Origin: Flavobacteriaceae bacterium
GTDB taxonomy: Bacteria > Bacteroidota > Bacteroidia > Flavobacteriales > Flavobacteriaceae
Length of the DNA: 41,712 nucleotides
NCBI GenBank assembly: GCA_947464335.1
Contig: CANHWG010000021.1
Location: 1-41,712, forward strand
Direction: 5' to 3'
The position numbers and the translations under genes were made by a program. This document shows, piece after piece, positions 26,705 to 35,218 of the stretch. The notes below the pieces were generated by a model. That model saw nothing but the letters and a program-made list of their open reading frames with translations. It did not search any database and was not told the DNA's origin. Every line of letters starts with the position of its first letter. The first letter of the stretch is position 1.

Positions 26705-26731
26705 ACACTAAATAGTGTGATAAAAAATCAC
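26705..26731. other. two overlapping AT-rich hairpins in the gap between DUF3109 and Omp28 genes
   Basis: ACACTA-AA-TAGTGT (26705-26718) and GTGAT/ATCAC around an A-rich loop (26717-26731) share bases, so only one can form at a time. They lie downstream of the tRNA gene on its strand and could help end its transcript. The rest of the 413-nt gap (26605-27017) holds the tRNA, its promoter, a weak promoter for the next gene and otherwise AT-rich DNA without visible features. Confidence 0.5.
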
Positions 26732-26772
26732 TGAAAATAAATTTCTAATTCAATAAAACACTACTAAATATG

Positions 26773-26846
26773 TGGAGAAGATGGGACTCGAACCCACGAC
26801 TTCTTGCCTGCCAGGCAAGCACTCTAACCAGCTGAGCTACATCCCC
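26773..26846 (-). tRNA. tRNA-Ala (anticodon GGC)
   Basis: A 74-nt cloverleaf on the minus strand: acceptor GGGGATG with CTTCTCC, D arm (GCTCAGCTGGTTAGAGTGC region), anticodon stem CTTGC/GCAAG with loop CTGGCAG (anticodon GGC, decoding GCC/GCU alanine codons), T arm with TTCGAGT loop. The third acceptor pair is G-U, the identity mark of tRNA-Ala. The discriminator is A; the next bases read CA and not CCA, so CCA is added after transcription. Confidence 0.97.
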
Positions 26847-26855
26847 AAAACTTGG

Positions 26856-26863
26856 CAAATATA
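26856..26863 (-). promoter_or_regulatory. -7 element of the tRNA-Ala gene
   Basis: On the minus strand TATATTTG matches TAnnTTTG perfectly, 9 nt before the mature tRNA 5' end, so the precursor 5' extension would be only a few bases. No clear -33 box was found. Confidence 0.6.
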
Positions 26864-26969
26864 ATACAAATAACAATAATTTTTGTAAAAAATTATTTGA
26901 TTAAAAATTAACGATCCATCTCAAAAAAAGCTAATAAAGTATTTGTTTTTATTTTAGAAAAAAAATAAC

Positions 26970-26977
26970 TATACTTG
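26970..26977 (+). promoter_or_regulatory. possible -7 element of the Omp28/T9SS gene
   Basis: TATACTTG matches TAnnTTTG at all but one position, 40 nt before the ATG. A TTTG lies upstream but at a longer than usual distance (about 24 nt). Confidence 0.35.
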
Positions 26978-27017
26978 CATTTCAAAATAAAATTTAACTA
27001 TCTAAAAACCAATACCA

Positions 27018-28733
27018 ATGGAAAAAAAATTACTCCTTTTATTATTTTTTACAGCTTTTAGCACCTATGCACAAACAATTGTGAGCACTACACCACAAAA
27101 CAAGAAAGTAATCTTAGAAGAGTTTACAGGTGTTAATTGTCAGTATTGTCCTTCGGGCCATGCTATTGCTAATACCATAAAAAACGCCAATCCTGCTGAT
27201 GTTTTCTTAATTAACATTCATGTTGGTGGATTTGCAACTCCTGGTACAGGACAACCTGATTTTAGAACATCATTTGGAACAGCTATCGCGAATCAATCAG
27301 CATTAACTGGTTATCCTGCAGCCACAGTAAACCGAACTGCCTTTACTGGTTTATCTCAAAATGGTGCAACTGGAACGGCAATGGGCAGAAACAATTGGAC
27401 CAATGCCTCAAACCAAACCCGTAATCAAAGTTCTTATGTAAACGTAGCAACTACTGCAACTATTGATGTGAATACAAGACTTTTAACTGTATTTGTTGAA
27501 GCATATTACACAGGAGCTAGCCCAGTTGCCTCAAACCGATTAAATGTTGCCTTACTACAAAACAACACATTGGGACCTCAAACTAGTGGTGGTTTGGGTG
27601 ATAATTATCCTCACCAACATAGATTAATTCATATGCTAACTGGGCAATGGGGAGACACTTATAATACAACGGCTGCTGGTACGCTTATTACAAGAACTTA
27701 TACGTATACCATACCAGCTGCTTACAACAGCATTCCTGCTGAATTAGGAAATTTTGAAATTGTAGCATTTGTTGCTGAAGGCCAACAGAAAATTATCTCT
27801 GGTAACGGAACAGTTCCTACTTATACAGGTTTAATTGCAAACGATGCGAAAATAAAAGAGGTAATAGAAATTGCCGAACAATGCGTAACCTCTATACAAC
27901 CTAAGGTAGAAATTCAAAATAATGGTCAATCTAATCTAACTAGTTTGCCTATTACTTATAGCATAAATGGTGGAACTCCACAAGTATTCAATTGGACAGG
28001 TAATTTATCTTCATTTGCTAAAACAACAGTAACATTACCATCGATTACCTACAATTTACAAGCCAATAATAATTTAAACGTTTCATTACCTGCTGATGAT
28101 AATGCAACAAATAATACTGGCGCTATAACATTCGTAAAAGCACCTGAAACTACAACTTCAAATCTAACCATCAAAATTACATTAGATCAATACGGTTCAG
28201 AAACTTCATGGACGTTAAAAAACTCAGCTGGTGCAACTGTTGCTTCAAATCCGGCTTATGCTGACTCTGGTGCTTCTGGTGCTTATCCGCAACCTGACAT
28301 CAACATCACTGTGCCAAATGACTGTTATACATTTACAATTTTAGATTCATATGGTGATGGTATAGTTGGTGCTTATGGAATTGGATCGTATAGTATTCTT
28401 TCTAATGGAGTTGTTATCTCTGGTGTTGAAGGCGGTGAGTTTGGATCAACTGATGCAAGATCTTTTGGCGTAGCTAATCCTTTAAATACAAGTGAATTTA
28501 CTAGAAATACAATTTCTATTTTCCCAAATCCATCAAATGGAATTATTACTATAAATACAGAAAATACTCTAAATATAACTATTTCTGACATTACAGGTAA
28601 AGTTGTATTTTCTAAAAACAATGTTACTAATAATGAATCCATCAACTTATCAAACCTTCAAACTGGTGTTTATTTAGCCAAAATGGTTACTGAAACTGGA
28701 GTTGAAGAAACTAAAAAAATAATATTAAACTAA
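27018..28733 (+). CDS. Omp28-family secreted protein with T9SS type A sorting domain
   Basis: A 571-residue exported protein: signal peptide MEKKLLLLLFFTAFSTYAQ, then an Omp28-related domain (about 25-270) that opens with a thioredoxin-like element, VILEEFTGVNCQYCPSGHA, carrying a CxxC pair (C41, C44). Middle regions look like beta-sandwich surface domains, and residues about 485-571 are a T9SS type A sorting domain (ISIFPNPSNGIITINT through TGVYLAKMVTETG). Omp28 proteins were first described as surface proteins of Porphyromonas; the CxxC suggests disulfide chemistry or structural use. It probably ends up on the cell surface. The following gene is separated by a strong terminator. Confidence 0.88.
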   Translation: MEKKLLLLLFFTAFSTYAQTIVSTTPQNKKVILEEFTGVNCQYCPSGHAIANTIKNANPADVFLINIHVGGFATPGTGQPDFRTSFGTAIANQSALTGYPAATVNRTAFTGLSQNGATGTAMGRNNWTNASNQTRNQSSYVNVATTATIDVNTRLLTVFVEAYYTGASPVASNRLNVALLQNNTLGPQTSGGLGDNYPHQHRLIHMLTGQWGDTYNTTAAGTLITRTYTYTIPAAYNSIPAELGNFEIVAFVAEGQQKIISGNGTVPTYTGLIANDAKIKEVIEIAEQCVTSIQPKVEIQNNGQSNLTSLPITYSINGGTPQVFNWTGNLSSFAKTTVTLPSITYNLQANNNLNVSLPADDNATNNTGAITFVKAPETTTSNLTIKITLDQYGSETSWTLKNSAGATVASNPAYADSGASGAYPQPDINITVPNDCYTFTILDSYGDGIVGAYGIGSYSILSNGVVISGVEGGEFGSTDARSFGVANPLNTSEFTRNTISIFPNPSNGIITINTENTLNITISDITGKVVFSKNNVTNNESINLSNLQTGVYLAKMVTETGVEETKKIILN

Positions 28734-28741
28734 TTCTAACT

Positions 28742-28775
28742 TAGCCATGCTTTGAAAGAAAGCATGGCTATTTTT
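28742..28775 (+). terminator. rho-independent terminator after the Omp28/T9SS gene
   Basis: A perfect 12-bp stem (TAGCCATGCTTT with AAAGCATGGCTA), five-base loop and five T. It ends 20 nt before the next ATG on the same strand, so that gene either depends on read-through or has a promoter that I could not identify in this short space. Confidence 0.9.
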
Positions 28776-28795
28776 AGGTTTAAAAAAAATAAAAT

Positions 28796-29530
28796 ATGAA
28801 AAAAATATTCATCTTAGCACTTGTTATAAGTCAATACTCTTTTGCGCAAGTTATTTCTATGACTAGACCTTCTGATGGTTCTCCTATAGTTAATGGTACT
28901 GTATTGGCTAGTAATGTAACCAGTGACGCAAGTGAGATTAAATTTAAAGTTAGAAACACTGGAACAACAACTACAAATGTTTGGGCAAGATGTCAAAGTT
29001 TAGTTAATAACAATGGTTCCAATTTTCAATTTTGTTTTGGTCAAGAATGTATTGGAGAAGTTGCTCTAGGTGGAGTTTATCCTAGTGTAGCACTTACTCT
29101 AGCACCTAATGCTGCTAATGGCAATTTTGATCATTTTTTGAATTATAACACAGGGAGCGGAGCTTTTCCTATGGATTTTGTATTTAAATTTTTTCAAACG
29201 AATCAAGCAACACAAGGAGGAGCAGAAGTTGGAAACTCAATTACTGTAACTTATAGATATGATCCAAATTTATCTATTGATGATGTAAACCAATTACAAA
29301 ACTCTGGCGTTATTATTAAATCAACAATTGTAGATAACGAATTAACTGTAGATGTACTTAAAGCTTCTGTAATGAGTATTTATGATTTGAATGGTAAAAT
29401 TGTAGTTAATTCAAATTTGGATTACGGAATTCAAAGCATTGATGTTTCCAATTTAAGTTCTGGAATTTATTTAGTTAATTTTACAAATTCTGAAGGGAAA
29501 TCATCAAACAAAAAAATTGTCAAAAAATAA
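28796..29530 (+). CDS. T9SS type A sorting domain-containing secreted protein
   Basis: A 244-residue protein with signal peptide MKKIFILALVISQYSFAQ, a beta-rich middle domain (about 20-155) with three cysteines (in WARCQSL and FQFCFGQECIG), and a C-terminal T9SS sorting domain (about 165-244, ending SSGIYLVNFTNSEG). I do not recognise the middle domain. The gene lies only 62 nt after the Omp28/T9SS gene and shares the same export route, so a joint role at the cell surface is plausible. It is followed by a bidirectional terminator. Confidence 0.82.
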   Translation: MKKIFILALVISQYSFAQVISMTRPSDGSPIVNGTVLASNVTSDASEIKFKVRNTGTTTTNVWARCQSLVNNNGSNFQFCFGQECIGEVALGGVYPSVALTLAPNAANGNFDHFLNYNTGSGAFPMDFVFKFFQTNQATQGGAEVGNSITVTYRYDPNLSIDDVNQLQNSGVIIKSTIVDNELTVDVLKASVMSIYDLNGKIVVNSNLDYGIQSIDVSNLSSGIYLVNFTNSEGKSSNKKIVKK

Positions 29531-29549
29531 TTTCATTTTTTTAGTATAA

Positions 29550-29580
29550 AAAAGGTTCACCAAAAAGTGAACCTTTTTTT
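29550..29580. terminator. bidirectional terminator
   Basis: GGTTCAC and GTGAACC, extended by A-T pairs on both sides, around the loop CAAAAA, with seven T on the plus strand and a T run on the minus strand. It serves both the T9SS gene and the convergent dihaem lipoprotein gene, whose stop codon overlaps its edge. Confidence 0.92.
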
Positions 29581-30649
29581 ATAACGAATTTATCCAAGTT
29601 TCTATTAATTGTAGTGCTTCGGTATGTTTTTTTGTTCTTGATACGGGCGGCATTATATACAATAAATCGTTTTCTGTACTCATTCTATAATGCAAAATAG
29701 ATAGATTTACATTACCTGGAGTAACGGTTACGCTGTTATATCCGTCTAAATAATGTGCTGCATGCGCATTAACTCCCATTTTTACAGGGTTTATAGTTTC
29801 ATTAAACGCAAAACGCAAGTTGTGCATAGATGCTTCTCCTCCGTTCACATGACAATGAGCGCAATTCGCATCAAAATAAGACCTTACTCTTAAATCTAGT
29901 GATTTAGAAGTATCATTAAAATCAACCGTTGAATTAATCTGGACCGGTAAATTATTTTCTAAATAACCAAACTCAATTAACTTGCTCAATTGATTTTTTG
30001 AACCATCTGCATAATTAAAATTGTAGTTAATGTTTTGAGGTTTAATACCTAAAGGATTAATGTTTTGATTTTCAAAAGTAGAATGGCATCGCAAACATTC
30101 AAAATCAACTTCTGGTGTTCTATAGTTTACAGTTTGGACAACATTGTTAGCGTCTTTCCAACTTAGATCTCTAGCCGTACTTTGAGTGGTAAGTATAGCA
30201 TCTGTTTGATTATCATTCCATATATAATTTGCAAAAATCCATCCTGTAGACTTTCTAATCATTATTCGGGTTTCAATAATTTTAGTAGTATTATTGGGTT
30301 GCACATTTTTATAATAAAAACTTTTAATAAGTGCTGAACCTAGAGGTAGTTCTAGAACATTGCCATCGCCATTAAAAGTTGCTTTTACACCATTTGGCAT
30401 CCAAACAAAGCGATTTTTTAGGGCATAATCTGAAAAGAGTTCACTATTGGGTTTGTAGGGAATAACGCCATAAGAAGGTTTCTGTTCTTTTAAATTTCCT
30501 TTAAAAAATTGGTAATCCGAAAGCTTCGGATATGGCACTTGTGCTAAATCTAATACTACAGGTGACGCTTTTATTTCAGTATACTCTTCTTTATTACACG
30601 AAAGAAAAGAATAAAAAAACAATACTAAAAAAAAATTTAACCTTTTCAT
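29579..30649 (-). CDS. lipoprotein with two c-type haem motifs (resembles the HNE_0200/SO2930 family)
   Basis: A 356-residue lipoprotein: lipobox FLSC with lipid-carrying C18, then a beta-rich domain, and two haem-binding motifs CLRCH (185-189) and CAHCH (263-267). A conserved stretch, PYKPNSELFSDYALKNRFVW, and the layout match what I recall of a family of conserved hypothetical proteins with CxxCH motifs (TIGR03806-like); this naming is from memory. Likely a membrane-anchored periplasmic or surface electron-transfer protein. It is the last gene of the minus-strand trio TlpA-like, DUF6029, dihaem protein, 11 nt after the DUF6029 stop. Confidence 0.75.
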   Translation of the reverse strand: MKRLNFFLVLFFYSFLSCNKEEYTEIKASPVVLDLAQVPYPKLSDYQFFKGNLKEQKPSYGVIPYKPNSELFSDYALKNRFVWMPNGVKATFNGDGNVLELPLGSALIKSFYYKNVQPNNTTKIIETRIMIRKSTGWIFANYIWNDNQTDAILTTQSTARDLSWKDANNVVQTVNYRTPEVDFECLRCHSTFENQNINPLGIKPQNINYNFNYADGSKNQLSKLIEFGYLENNLPVQINSTVDFNDTSKSLDLRVRSYFDANCAHCHVNGGEASMHNLRFAFNETINPVKMGVNAHAAHYLDGYNSVTVTPGNVNLSILHYRMSTENDLLYIMPPVSRTKKHTEALQLIETWINSL

Positions 30650-30660
30650 TTCTTCTTTTT

Positions 30661-32337
30661 TTAGAACGATGTGTTTAACGACAAAGATACTCCTGAGCTT
30701 TCTGGAACATTTCTACAAACTCCGCCAACGCAAACTAAACCGCCACGTTGTCTACCATAACTTAGTGCGATTCGAGTCGTTTTTTTTCTGAAAGCACCAC
30801 CAAAATTATAATAGTGATTTCTTTGATACTCCAAATCGTTACCATAGTTATATAAATCAGTAACATAAAAAGAATACTTAGAATTAGCATTAAACTCAAC
30901 CGTTGAACAGGCCCAATTTTTCTTATCGTAATCAGCCCACATGTGTTCTCCAACTAGGCGAATAGATTTGGTAGGAGTAAATTTATAAGTTGCCTCAGCT
31001 GCAACAATATTAGTATTAATTTCACCTTCCGTTCCTTCTACTAACTGTTTATTATAGTATTGATTAATATAACTAAAAGAAGATTGCCATTTGTTATTCC
31101 ACTTTTTGGTTATCTCTAAATTGTAATCTGTATAATATCTTTTACCAAAACTAAGAAAATCAGTATCATAATCCTGTGGATTAAAAACATAAAATGTACC
31201 ACTCAAGGCATTCCAGTTAGAAAAATTTAAAGCGATTTTCATTCCGTTTTTCCCTCCAAGAGCCGTTCCTTTTTTTATGTCATAAAAAACATCTATTTGC
31301 CCACCTATTTCTCCAGCTTTTACTAAATCTTTGTCTGCTATAAACACACTTGGTTGCGCTTGATATACATAAATATTGGCTAAATTGTAATGTTGTTGTT
31401 TTGTTAAACTAGGAATAAAATTCATTATTTTATCATTGAAATCATTACCTTTTGCTCCTCTTTCAGAGAAAAAACTCATGTTTTCAAGTCTTCTAAAAGT
31501 AGCATCTACTCCAAATCCTTTTTTGGAATATCCTGTATTGATTAATATTGAAGTTCCTGGTTTTACCAATCTGTTATTTACTTGATTATTTATCTGAACG
31601 ACAGCATCTTTTGCTTTATAATTCATCTCTGAAGAAATGTAGTATGAATTGTGAGAAAAACTTATTCTTCCGCCAAATGCATTCGTAAGATTATTAAATT
31701 TTTGATTCGGAAGATCTAATTTTTCATCGCGACCTACATAATTAAACCCAAGAGTCAAATCGGATGTTTCTAATTTAAAAAGGGTTTTTAAATCAATCTC
31801 AACATCAGAGCCATATATTTTACTGTCAGCTACATCAAAACCAGTTCTTTGCTGACCATACAGTGATTTTATCGCAATATAATTAGTTGGTTTATAAATC
31901 ACTCTTAGACCACGTAAGGCATTGTTAATCCCCAATGCTCTATCTTCCCAACTTCTTAATAACAATCCACTGCCAAACTGCTCATAAAAATAACCTGCTG
32001 TAATATCTAATTTTTCCGATTTATACTGAATGAAATAGGTTGCAACGTTCGTTCCGTTATATTTAGGATTCAAGTTTAGTAAAGCATTTTGCTCATAGGC
32101 TTCCCCTTGAATTCCGGCTGACCAGTTTTTATAATTATAATTAATAAATAAGTAATTATTTGATCTTAATGGCTCATCGGGACGAGAAGTTGGATTATTG
32201 AACTCATCTTTTAACCCTTTGTCGTTTAAATACCATTGTGTGTTTGATTCAAATCCTCCTGAAAAATTGCTGTTAACTTGAGAAAATACTGTGATAGGCA
32301 AAAGAAAAAGCAAAATAAAACTACATAACTTTTTCAT
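30661..32337 (-). CDS. DUF6029-type outer membrane protein
   Basis: A 558-residue exported protein with signal peptide MKKLCSFILLFLLPITVFSQ and many alternating, aromatic-ended beta-strands, closing with VSLSLNTSF, consistent with an outer-membrane beta-barrel. I recognise the pattern as DUF6029, a Bacteroidota family of unknown function. The ATG directly abuts the stop of the TlpA-like gene, and the dihaem lipoprotein follows after 11 nt, so the three are very likely one operon. Late in the barrel are three cysteines (WACSTVEF and GGLVCVGGVCRN), the latter two possibly forming a disulfide. Confidence 0.78.
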   Translation of the reverse strand: MKKLCSFILLFLLPITVFSQVNSNFSGGFESNTQWYLNDKGLKDEFNNPTSRPDEPLRSNNYLFINYNYKNWSAGIQGEAYEQNALLNLNPKYNGTNVATYFIQYKSEKLDITAGYFYEQFGSGLLLRSWEDRALGINNALRGLRVIYKPTNYIAIKSLYGQQRTGFDVADSKIYGSDVEIDLKTLFKLETSDLTLGFNYVGRDEKLDLPNQKFNNLTNAFGGRISFSHNSYYISSEMNYKAKDAVVQINNQVNNRLVKPGTSILINTGYSKKGFGVDATFRRLENMSFFSERGAKGNDFNDKIMNFIPSLTKQQHYNLANIYVYQAQPSVFIADKDLVKAGEIGGQIDVFYDIKKGTALGGKNGMKIALNFSNWNALSGTFYVFNPQDYDTDFLSFGKRYYTDYNLEITKKWNNKWQSSFSYINQYYNKQLVEGTEGEINTNIVAAEATYKFTPTKSIRLVGEHMWADYDKKNWACSTVEFNANSKYSFYVTDLYNYGNDLEYQRNHYYNFGGAFRKKTTRIALSYGRQRGGLVCVGGVCRNVPESSGVSLSLNTSF

Positions 32338-32817
32338 TTATTTAAAAGATTTTAATTTTTCAAACAATTCCAATTCATTTCCTGGCACATAACCATTTTG
32401 AACATGAACAATCGTATTGTTTTTAACAACTATGGTGTAAGGAACATTAACGATAGTAAGAGCTCTTTTTAGATCCTGATTTGAATCTAGCAAAATAGTA
32501 AACTCCCATTCTTTCCCATTGGTTAATGGTTTAACTCTTTTTTGAGTTCTGGCATCATCAATAGAAACGGCAATTACTTCAAAATTTACTTCTTTTTTCC
32601 ATGTCTTCTGTAAATCATTAATCTCGTCTAATTCATTAATACAAGGCGTGCACCATGTGGCCCAAAAAGAGTAAACATATAATTTGTCTTTTTCAGAGAA
32701 ATCGGTTTTTAATGATACTTTTTTTCCTTCTAAATTAGCAATTGAAACATCGGGTAAATTAGTTTGAGCGTTTAAATTTAACCCTATAAAAAATAGGCTA
32801 ACAATAAATAATTTCAT
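32338..32817 (-). CDS. TlpA-like periplasmic thioredoxin
   Basis: A 159-residue exported thioredoxin-fold protein: signal peptide MKLFIVSLFFIGLNLNAQ, active site WATWCTPCINE with C56 and C59, and the cis-proline region VNVPYTIVV. TlpA/ResA-type proteins reduce periplasmic disulfides, often in cytochrome c maturation or on partner proteins. Its immediate neighbours are a DUF6029 barrel with cysteines and a dihaem lipoprotein, both plausible clients. It is the first gene of the trio and is divergent from an Omp28-family lipoprotein. Confidence 0.9.
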   Translation of the reverse strand: MKLFIVSLFFIGLNLNAQTNLPDVSIANLEGKKVSLKTDFSEKDKLYVYSFWATWCTPCINELDEINDLQKTWKKEVNFEVIAVSIDDARTQKRVKPLTNGKEWEFTILLDSNQDLKRALTIVNVPYTIVVKNNTIVHVQNGYVPGNELELFEKLKSFK

Positions 32818-32916
32818 GGTTTGTAAATAATTTTCACAAATAAATGAATAATGTTATAGAATATGAAATTTTTTTTATTTTTTTGCAGTATTATATTCAT
32901 ATCTAAACAAATAAAC

Positions 32917-33747
32917 ATGCGAAAAACATATTACATAAATTTATTATTTTTTGTTTTGCTTCTCGTTTCTTGTGGTGATACCACCGTAGTTGAAAATATT
33001 CCAGACGGAAATGTAGATTCACCTCCTATATCAGGATACTTCAAAAAAAGAGTTTTAATTGAAGATTATACTGGAACTTGGTGCGGAAATTGCACAAGAG
33101 TTTCTTATGCCATTGATCAAGTTAAAGAACAAACTGACAATGCAGTAACCGTTGCTATTCACAATGGAAATGACCCATATCATTTTGCTGGAATTGCACC
33201 TTTAAAAAATTTAATTTTACCTAATAGCCCACTGGCTTTACCGGTATCGAGATTAAACCGAATGATTGTATGGACGTTTCCAGAACCAACAAATGTTCAA
33301 GAAGCTATAAATCTTACAGGAAACAATTCTGGTTTAGGGATTGCTATGAATTCTTCGATTGAAAACGGCAATATTAATCTTGATGTAAATGTTAAGTTTG
33401 CCTTAAACTACAATAACCTAAAACTAGTTGTGTATCTACTAGAAGATGAACTTGTTCATTTCCAACGTAACTATACTACTTATTATGATAATGTTAACCC
33501 AATTACTAATTATGTTCATAATCATGTTTTAAGAGCATCAATGACTGACATTCTTGGGGAAACTATTTCAGGAAATACTTCTGCTGGAAGTTCTTTTACA
33601 AAAAACTTTACGATTCCGGTTCCGTCAAATATTGCAAATGCTGAAAATATTAATTTCGTAGCTTTTCTTGTTGGCGAAGATAATATAGCTATCAATGCTC
33701 GAGCATCACACGCAAATGAGAATCAAGAATTTGAAGAAAACCCATAA
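32917..33747 (+). CDS. Omp28-family lipoprotein with CxxC motif
   Basis: A 276-residue lipoprotein: lipobox LLLVSC with lipid-carrying C19, then an Omp28-related domain whose first strand leads into DYTGTWCGNCTRVSYAI, a thioredoxin-like active-site motif (C56, C59). I start at 32917 because it gives a proper lipoprotein signal; the in-frame ATG at 32863 would precede it with an extra hydrophobic stretch. Unlike the Omp28-family gene at 27018, it has no T9SS sorting domain and is instead lipid-anchored. Divergent from the TlpA-like gene and followed by a strong terminator. Confidence 0.85.
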   Translation: MRKTYYINLLFFVLLLVSCGDTTVVENIPDGNVDSPPISGYFKKRVLIEDYTGTWCGNCTRVSYAIDQVKEQTDNAVTVAIHNGNDPYHFAGIAPLKNLILPNSPLALPVSRLNRMIVWTFPEPTNVQEAINLTGNNSGLGIAMNSSIENGNINLDVNVKFALNYNNLKLVVYLLEDELVHFQRNYTTYYDNVNPITNYVHNHVLRASMTDILGETISGNTSAGSSFTKNFTIPVPSNIANAENINFVAFLVGEDNIAINARASHANENQEFEENP

Positions 33748-33764
33748 TTAAATTTTACACTAAT

Positions 33765-33798
33765 AAATAAGGTTGCGAAAAAGGCAACCTTCTTTATT
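33765..33798 (+). terminator. rho-independent terminator after the Omp28 lipoprotein gene
   Basis: AAGGTTGC pairs with GCAACCTT (8 bp, seven-base loop), followed by a T-rich tract; A-T pairing can extend the base of the stem. Confidence 0.82.
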
Positions 33799-33931
33799 TA
33801 TACATGTTGCTTTTTTACTTTGCCTTTTATAATAGGAGTTACAATAACTAATTTCCAATATAGCCGACCAAAAAAAGACAAAACCACTTATTGTAATTAT
33901 TTAGTAAATTTACGGCGTTAATATATCTTAC

Positions 33932-34384
33932 ATGAGTAAAATTAGAATCACTAAACAATTTTCTTTCGAAACTGGTCATGCACTTTATGGCTATGATGGT
34001 AAATGCAAAAATGTTCACGGCCATAGTTATAAATTATCGGTAACAGTAATCGGAAAGCCTATAACTGATAGTTCTAATGTGAAATTTGGAATGGTGATTG
34101 ATTTTTCTGATTTAAAAAAAATTGTCAAAGAAGAAATCGTTGATTTATTTGATCATGCCACCGTTTTCAACCAAAACACGCCACATATTGAGTTGGCAAA
34201 CGAACTGAAAAATCGTGGTCACCATGTGATTTTAGTAGAATATCAGCCCACTAGCGAAAATATGGTTATTGATTTTGCTCAAAAAATAAATAGTCGTTTA
34301 CCTCAAGATATTACATTGCATTCTTTAAAATTGCAAGAAACCGATACCTCATTTGCAGAGTGGTATGCCTATGATAATGAATAA
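33932..34384 (+). CDS. queD: 6-carboxytetrahydropterin synthase (QueD/PTPS family)
   Basis: A 150-residue T-fold enzyme that converts dihydroneopterin triphosphate to 6-carboxytetrahydropterin in queuosine/preQ0 synthesis. Zinc ligands are visible as H16 (ETGHALYG), H29 and H31 (KNVHGHSY), with the catalytic cysteine C25 in KCKN, and DHATVFN supplying the catalytic histidine. No other queuosine genes are in the window. Family members can also act as PTPS; the cysteine spacing favours QueD. lpxH follows after 12 nt. Confidence 0.9.
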   Translation: MSKIRITKQFSFETGHALYGYDGKCKNVHGHSYKLSVTVIGKPITDSSNVKFGMVIDFSDLKKIVKEEIVDLFDHATVFNQNTPHIELANELKNRGHHVILVEYQPTSENMVIDFAQKINSRLPQDITLHSLKLQETDTSFAEWYAYDNE

Positions 34385-34396
34385 CAATAATCTTTA

Positions 34397-35152
34397 ATGA
34401 CGATTTCACCAAACAAGAAAATATACTTTGCTTCTGACCAACACTTTGGCGCGCCTACACCTGAGGACAGTTTTCCGCGTGAACAAAAATTTGTGGCTTG
34501 GTTGGATGAAGTAAAAAAAGATGCCGAATGTATTTTTCTTTTAGGCGATTTGTTTGATTTTTGGTTCGAATATAAAACCGTCGTGCCAAAAGGATTTATA
34601 AGAGTTCTTGGTAAACTCGCTGAGATTCGAGACAGCGGCATTCCAATTTATTTCTTTGTGGGTAACCATGATTTGTGGATGCATGATTATTTTGAAAAAG
34701 AATTAAATATCCCTGTGTATCATGACAATCAAGAGTTTACATTTAATGACAAAACATTTTTAATTGGTCACGGCGACGGAAAAGGTCCAGGTGACAAGGG
34801 GTATAAACGCATGAAAAAAGTATTTACCAACCCACTTTCCAAATGGATTTTCCGCTGGTTACATCCTGATTGGGGAGTGAAATTGGCGCAATACTTATCC
34901 GTAAAAAACAAATTGATTTCGGGCGATGCTGATGTGAAATTCCTTGGAGAAGAAAATGAATGGCTAGTTCAATATTCCAAACGCAAACTCGAAACCAAAC
35001 ATTATAATTACCTCATCTTTGGGCATCGCCATTTACCGATGGTATTAACCGTTGGCGAAAACGCACAATACGTCAACCTTGGTGATTGGATTGGCTATTT
35101 TACGTATGGTGTTTTTGATGGAGAGAAGTTTGAATTGAAGGAGTATAAATAA
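34397..35152 (+). CDS. lpxH: UDP-2,3-diacylglucosamine diphosphatase (LpxH-type)
   Basis: A 251-residue metallophosphoesterase that cleaves UDP-2,3-diacylglucosamine to lipid X in lipid A synthesis at the inner membrane. The metal-binding motifs occur in order: SDQHFG, GDLFDFW, GNHD, GHGDG and GHRH. The FDFW extension and the loop around it are characteristic of LpxH rather than general phosphoesterases. Located 12 nt after queD, so probably co-transcribed. Confidence 0.88.
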   Translation: MTISPNKKIYFASDQHFGAPTPEDSFPREQKFVAWLDEVKKDAECIFLLGDLFDFWFEYKTVVPKGFIRVLGKLAEIRDSGIPIYFFVGNHDLWMHDYFEKELNIPVYHDNQEFTFNDKTFLIGHGDGKGPGDKGYKRMKKVFTNPLSKWIFRWLHPDWGVKLAQYLSVKNKLISGDADVKFLGEENEWLVQYSKRKLETKHYNYLIFGHRHLPMVLTVGENAQYVNLGDWIGYFTYGVFDGEKFELKEYK

Positions 35153-35184
35153 GAACTCATAGTTAACAAATTACTTTTGTAATG

Positions 35185-35208
35185 TGATTTCTCCTTCGTC
35201 GAAATGAC
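35185..35208. repeat. short interspersed-type element with small inverted repeat
   Basis: In the 66-nt gap between convergent lpxH and recJ, the minus strand reads GTCATTTCGACGAAGGAGAA followed by ATCA. This resembles a short motif I associate with intergenic repeats of flavobacterial genomes (from memory). ATTTC and GAAAT form an inverted pair. Next to it, AATGAC/GTCATT (35203-35220) can form a hairpin at the end of recJ. Confidence 0.45.
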
Positions 35209-35218
35209 AAAAAGGTCA

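Noticed and set aside
26773..26846. tRNA-Gly reading of the tRNA gene
   Set aside because: On the correct (minus) strand the anticodon is GGC with a G3-U70 pair, which is tRNA-Ala; GCC appears only when reading the wrong strand.
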